A stretch of DNA of 64,000 nt. Source: CAIWHR01 sp963788185. GTDB lineage: Bacteria > Pseudomonadota > Gammaproteobacteria > Burkholderiales > Casimicrobiaceae. Shown here one piece after another: positions 62,578-64,000 of this stretch (position 1 is the stretch's first letter; each line of letters begins with the position of its first letter). Location of the stretch: contig CAWBGE010000020.1 in the NCBI GenBank assembly GCA_963788185.1, positions 1-64,000 of the forward strand, read 5' to 3'. The translations under genes and the position numbers were made by a program. A model generated the notes under the pieces. The model had not been told where the DNA came from and searched no databases. It saw only the letters and a list, made by a program, of their open reading frames with translations.

Positions 62578-62848
62578 GGGCTCAGATCATACCCGCGATG
62601 CCAAAAGGTCCAACCCTTCCCGTACATCGCAGCGCCGTACCAACCGGAGCGTAGCTGTTGCCGGTGCGTGCCGACGTTCCGCGGCTCGCATAGCGCTTGA
62701 TTGAATTCGCTCGATCCACGGGTAAAGCCAGGGTTCCGCCGAAGCACCAGTTCTGCTGCAGGTCGCTTTTCAGAGCACCGCTCACGGTTTTCCTGCCTCC
62801 GACGAAGTACGCGGTATCGAGCGAAGCACGTCATCAGGCGTCTGCCGG
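62578..62848. other. Spacer without recognisable gene
   Basis: 271 bp between the PcfJ-like gene and the dehydrogenase. Small frames exist but resemble nothing known and have no ribosome-binding sites. No promoter with both boxes was found. Confidence 0.3.
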
Positions 62849-64000
62849 TCAAGGCTGGAGTGCGGCCGGCGGCGCTCCTGCGATTACGGTGTAGGCATGC
62901 AGTCGTGCTTGCGCGGCGGCCGAAAGGCCCTCCAGCACCGAAGCACCGAGCGTCTGACCCAGCGCCTCGGCCAGCAGCATCCGCTCGGCTTCCTCCTTCG
63001 CCCTCGTGTTTCCCCACAGCTTTCGCTGACGTGCGGCCAGGAGACCGGCTTCGAGATGCTGCTGCACCGTGTCGCTTTTCGCCGAAGCGAGGGCTTCGGC
63101 CAGCGCGTGCCTGCATCGCGATGAAGGCGGCGCGTTGAAATTGCCGGTGTGCTGAACGACATGCGGCTCGAGGCGAGCACCTCGAATCTGACGCGTGATG
63201 CGAACCTCAGCCGTCGAGGTTGGCCTGCCGCCGTCACCCTCCCGGATGCCCAGGATGAAGCAGTTCGCCTCCATGCAGTCGGCGACAAAGCTCTCCAGCT
63301 GCGCGTCTTCCAGGCAGTTGTTCAGCGCCGCCCCGTGGCGACTGAGTGCCGTGCGACTCGTCAGCGGCCTCACCACGCGTGTCCCGTCCTTCGACGCCAC
63401 CTCGCCGGGAAACAGCGGCCAGAAGCCCTCGCCACTCAGCATCGCGGACTGCCGCACGAGGTCCGATCGGAGGTTCAGCAGGTCGCTCACGAATCGTTCG
63501 GCGATCGCGTTCAGCCGGCGCGGCTGTCGGGTCGATACGTAGTGATCGGCAACCGAATCGAACGCCATCCTCGGCACCGTGAGCGCCACGTCCGCCTGCC
63601 GCGCAAACTCCAGCGCGAGGAAGCGCGCCAGGCTGTCGCGAAAGCGTTGCACGGCTGCGATGGCGGCGGGATTCCACAGGTCCTGCTCTGTTTCGTCATC
63701 GAGATCCGCCCACCCGCGACGCGCCGCCCCACGCAGCCAATTCTGCGCCAATGCGGATGTCCATGGCGGGCGGCGAAAGATCCGCTCCGCGACCGCCACG
63801 GCGCGATTGAAGTGCGACCAATCCGCGCCGTCGCGCTTCGGGCGATCCTCGGGCCGCAATGCATCGAGCACCTTGACCAGCCCGCTGACGTTCCCGTCCC
63901 AATTGCCGCCGATCGTGGCAACGTCAAGGCGCAGCAGGCTGCGGATCGCGCCGTTGCCGACTCCCCAGCGTGCAGAGAGGTGTCGCACCAGCGGAACGCC
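62849..64000 (-). CDS. PcfJ-like domain protein, 5' end outside the window
   Basis: At least 383 residues; the frame is open through the right edge, so the true start is not seen (a GTG at 63988 is only the first internal candidate). The middle part (residues about 210-300 from that GTG) has the PcfJ-like pattern: VRPLTSRTALSRHGAALNNCLED, a segment ending CFILGIREGDGG, AEVRI, and VVQHTGNFNAPPSSRC. PcfJ proteins are named after a conjugative-plasmid gene, but chromosomal members are common and their function is unknown. The N-terminal part is helical and Arg-rich with no recognised domain. Confidence 0.7.
   Translation of the reverse strand, partial: GVPLVRHLSARWGVGNGAIRSLLRLDVATIGGNWDGNVSGLVKVLDALRPEDRPKRDGADWSHFNRAVAVAERIFRRPPWTSALAQNWLRGAARRGWADLDDETEQDLWNPAAIAAVQRFRDSLARFLALEFARQADVALTVPRMAFDSVADHYVSTRQPRRLNAIAERFVSDLLNLRSDLVRQSAMLSGEGFWPLFPGEVASKDGTRVVRPLTSRTALSRHGAALNNCLEDAQLESFVADCMEANCFILGIREGDGGRPTSTAEVRITRQIRGARLEPHVVQHTGNFNAPPSSRCRHALAEALASAKSDTVQQHLEAGLLAARQRKLWGNTRAKEEAERMLLAEALGQTLGASVLEGLSAAAQARLHAYTVIAGAPPAALQP

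Overview
The window is a 64 kb piece of a GC-rich bacterial chromosome. Gene content and order point to a betaproteobacterium (Burkholderiales/Nitrosomonadales-like). Blocks typical of that class are ftsK-lolA-rarA-serS, yhdP-nit, sua5/M50 protease/trpS/scpA/scpB/rluB, rluC divergent from rne with HAD phosphatase and sppA behind rluC, and nadE next to a PII gene. The species cannot be named from the sequence. Almost all genes are housekeeping: translation (serS, trpS, tRNAs, tRNA threonylcarbamoylation), RNA processing (rne, rluB, rluC), chromosome segregation and repair (ftsK, scpA, scpB, rarA, uvrB), envelope (mltF-like, lolA, yhdP, waaF, mscL, sppA), and nitrogen and amino-acid metabolism (glnE, PII, ilvE, tyrB, branched-chain amino-acid ABC transporter).

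Layout. (1) 1-4035 is a decayed mobile-DNA zone: a frameshifted unknown gene at the left edge, 1.7 kb without a recognisable gene, a tyrosine integrase broken by two frameshifts, and a large serine recombinase broken by a frameshift, a stop and an internal deletion. The last one ends against the 3' end of a tRNA-Glu gene. (2) 4036-4235 carries tRNA-Ala and tRNA-Glu (minus strand) behind one clear promoter. (3) 4.5-12.7 kb holds an mltF-like transglycosylase and the minus-strand ftsK-(small secreted protein)-lolA-rarA / cytochrome c / serS series. The cytochrome c gene has an FNR/FixK-like palindrome upstream. (4) 12.9-25 kb holds trxB, smr, nit, yhdP, glnE, ilvE, a zinc-ribbon protein, waaF and an NTF2-like protein. 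(5) 25-32 kb holds an MFS exporter, tldD and a liv transporter in which permease LivM and ATPase LivG are one protein. (6) 32-37.6 kb holds mscL, PII, nadE, a FemAB-like protein, a crotonase and an HSDL2-like SDR.

(7) 37.7-43.5 kb is the sua5-M50-trpS-scpA-scpB-rluB operon. RluB has a long glycine/proline-rich tail ending in three 96-bp repeats, and TrpS carries a four-cysteine cluster. (8) 43.7-47.5 kb holds cysB, a Bcr/CflA exporter, a DUF192 protein and an orphan, AT-richer LuxR-type regulator followed by short repeats. (9) 47.5-53.7 kb holds sppA, an HAD phosphatase and rluC, divergent from rne, which has a roughly 600-nt leader and a clear terminator. (10) 53.7-62.6 kb holds a low-molecular-weight phosphatase, uvrB, an ABC exporter, tyrB, tRNA-Gly, tRNA-Cys and a dimethylglycine/sarcosine-dehydrogenase-like enzyme. 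(11) The right edge cuts a PcfJ-like gene.

No CRISPR array, toxin-antitoxin pair, prophage or defence island was seen. The points most worth following are the recombinase remnants at tRNA-Glu, the RluB repeat tail, the TrpS cysteine motif, the LivM-LivG fusion, the LuxR solo, the predicted FNR-type control of the inserted cytochrome c, and the long rne leader.
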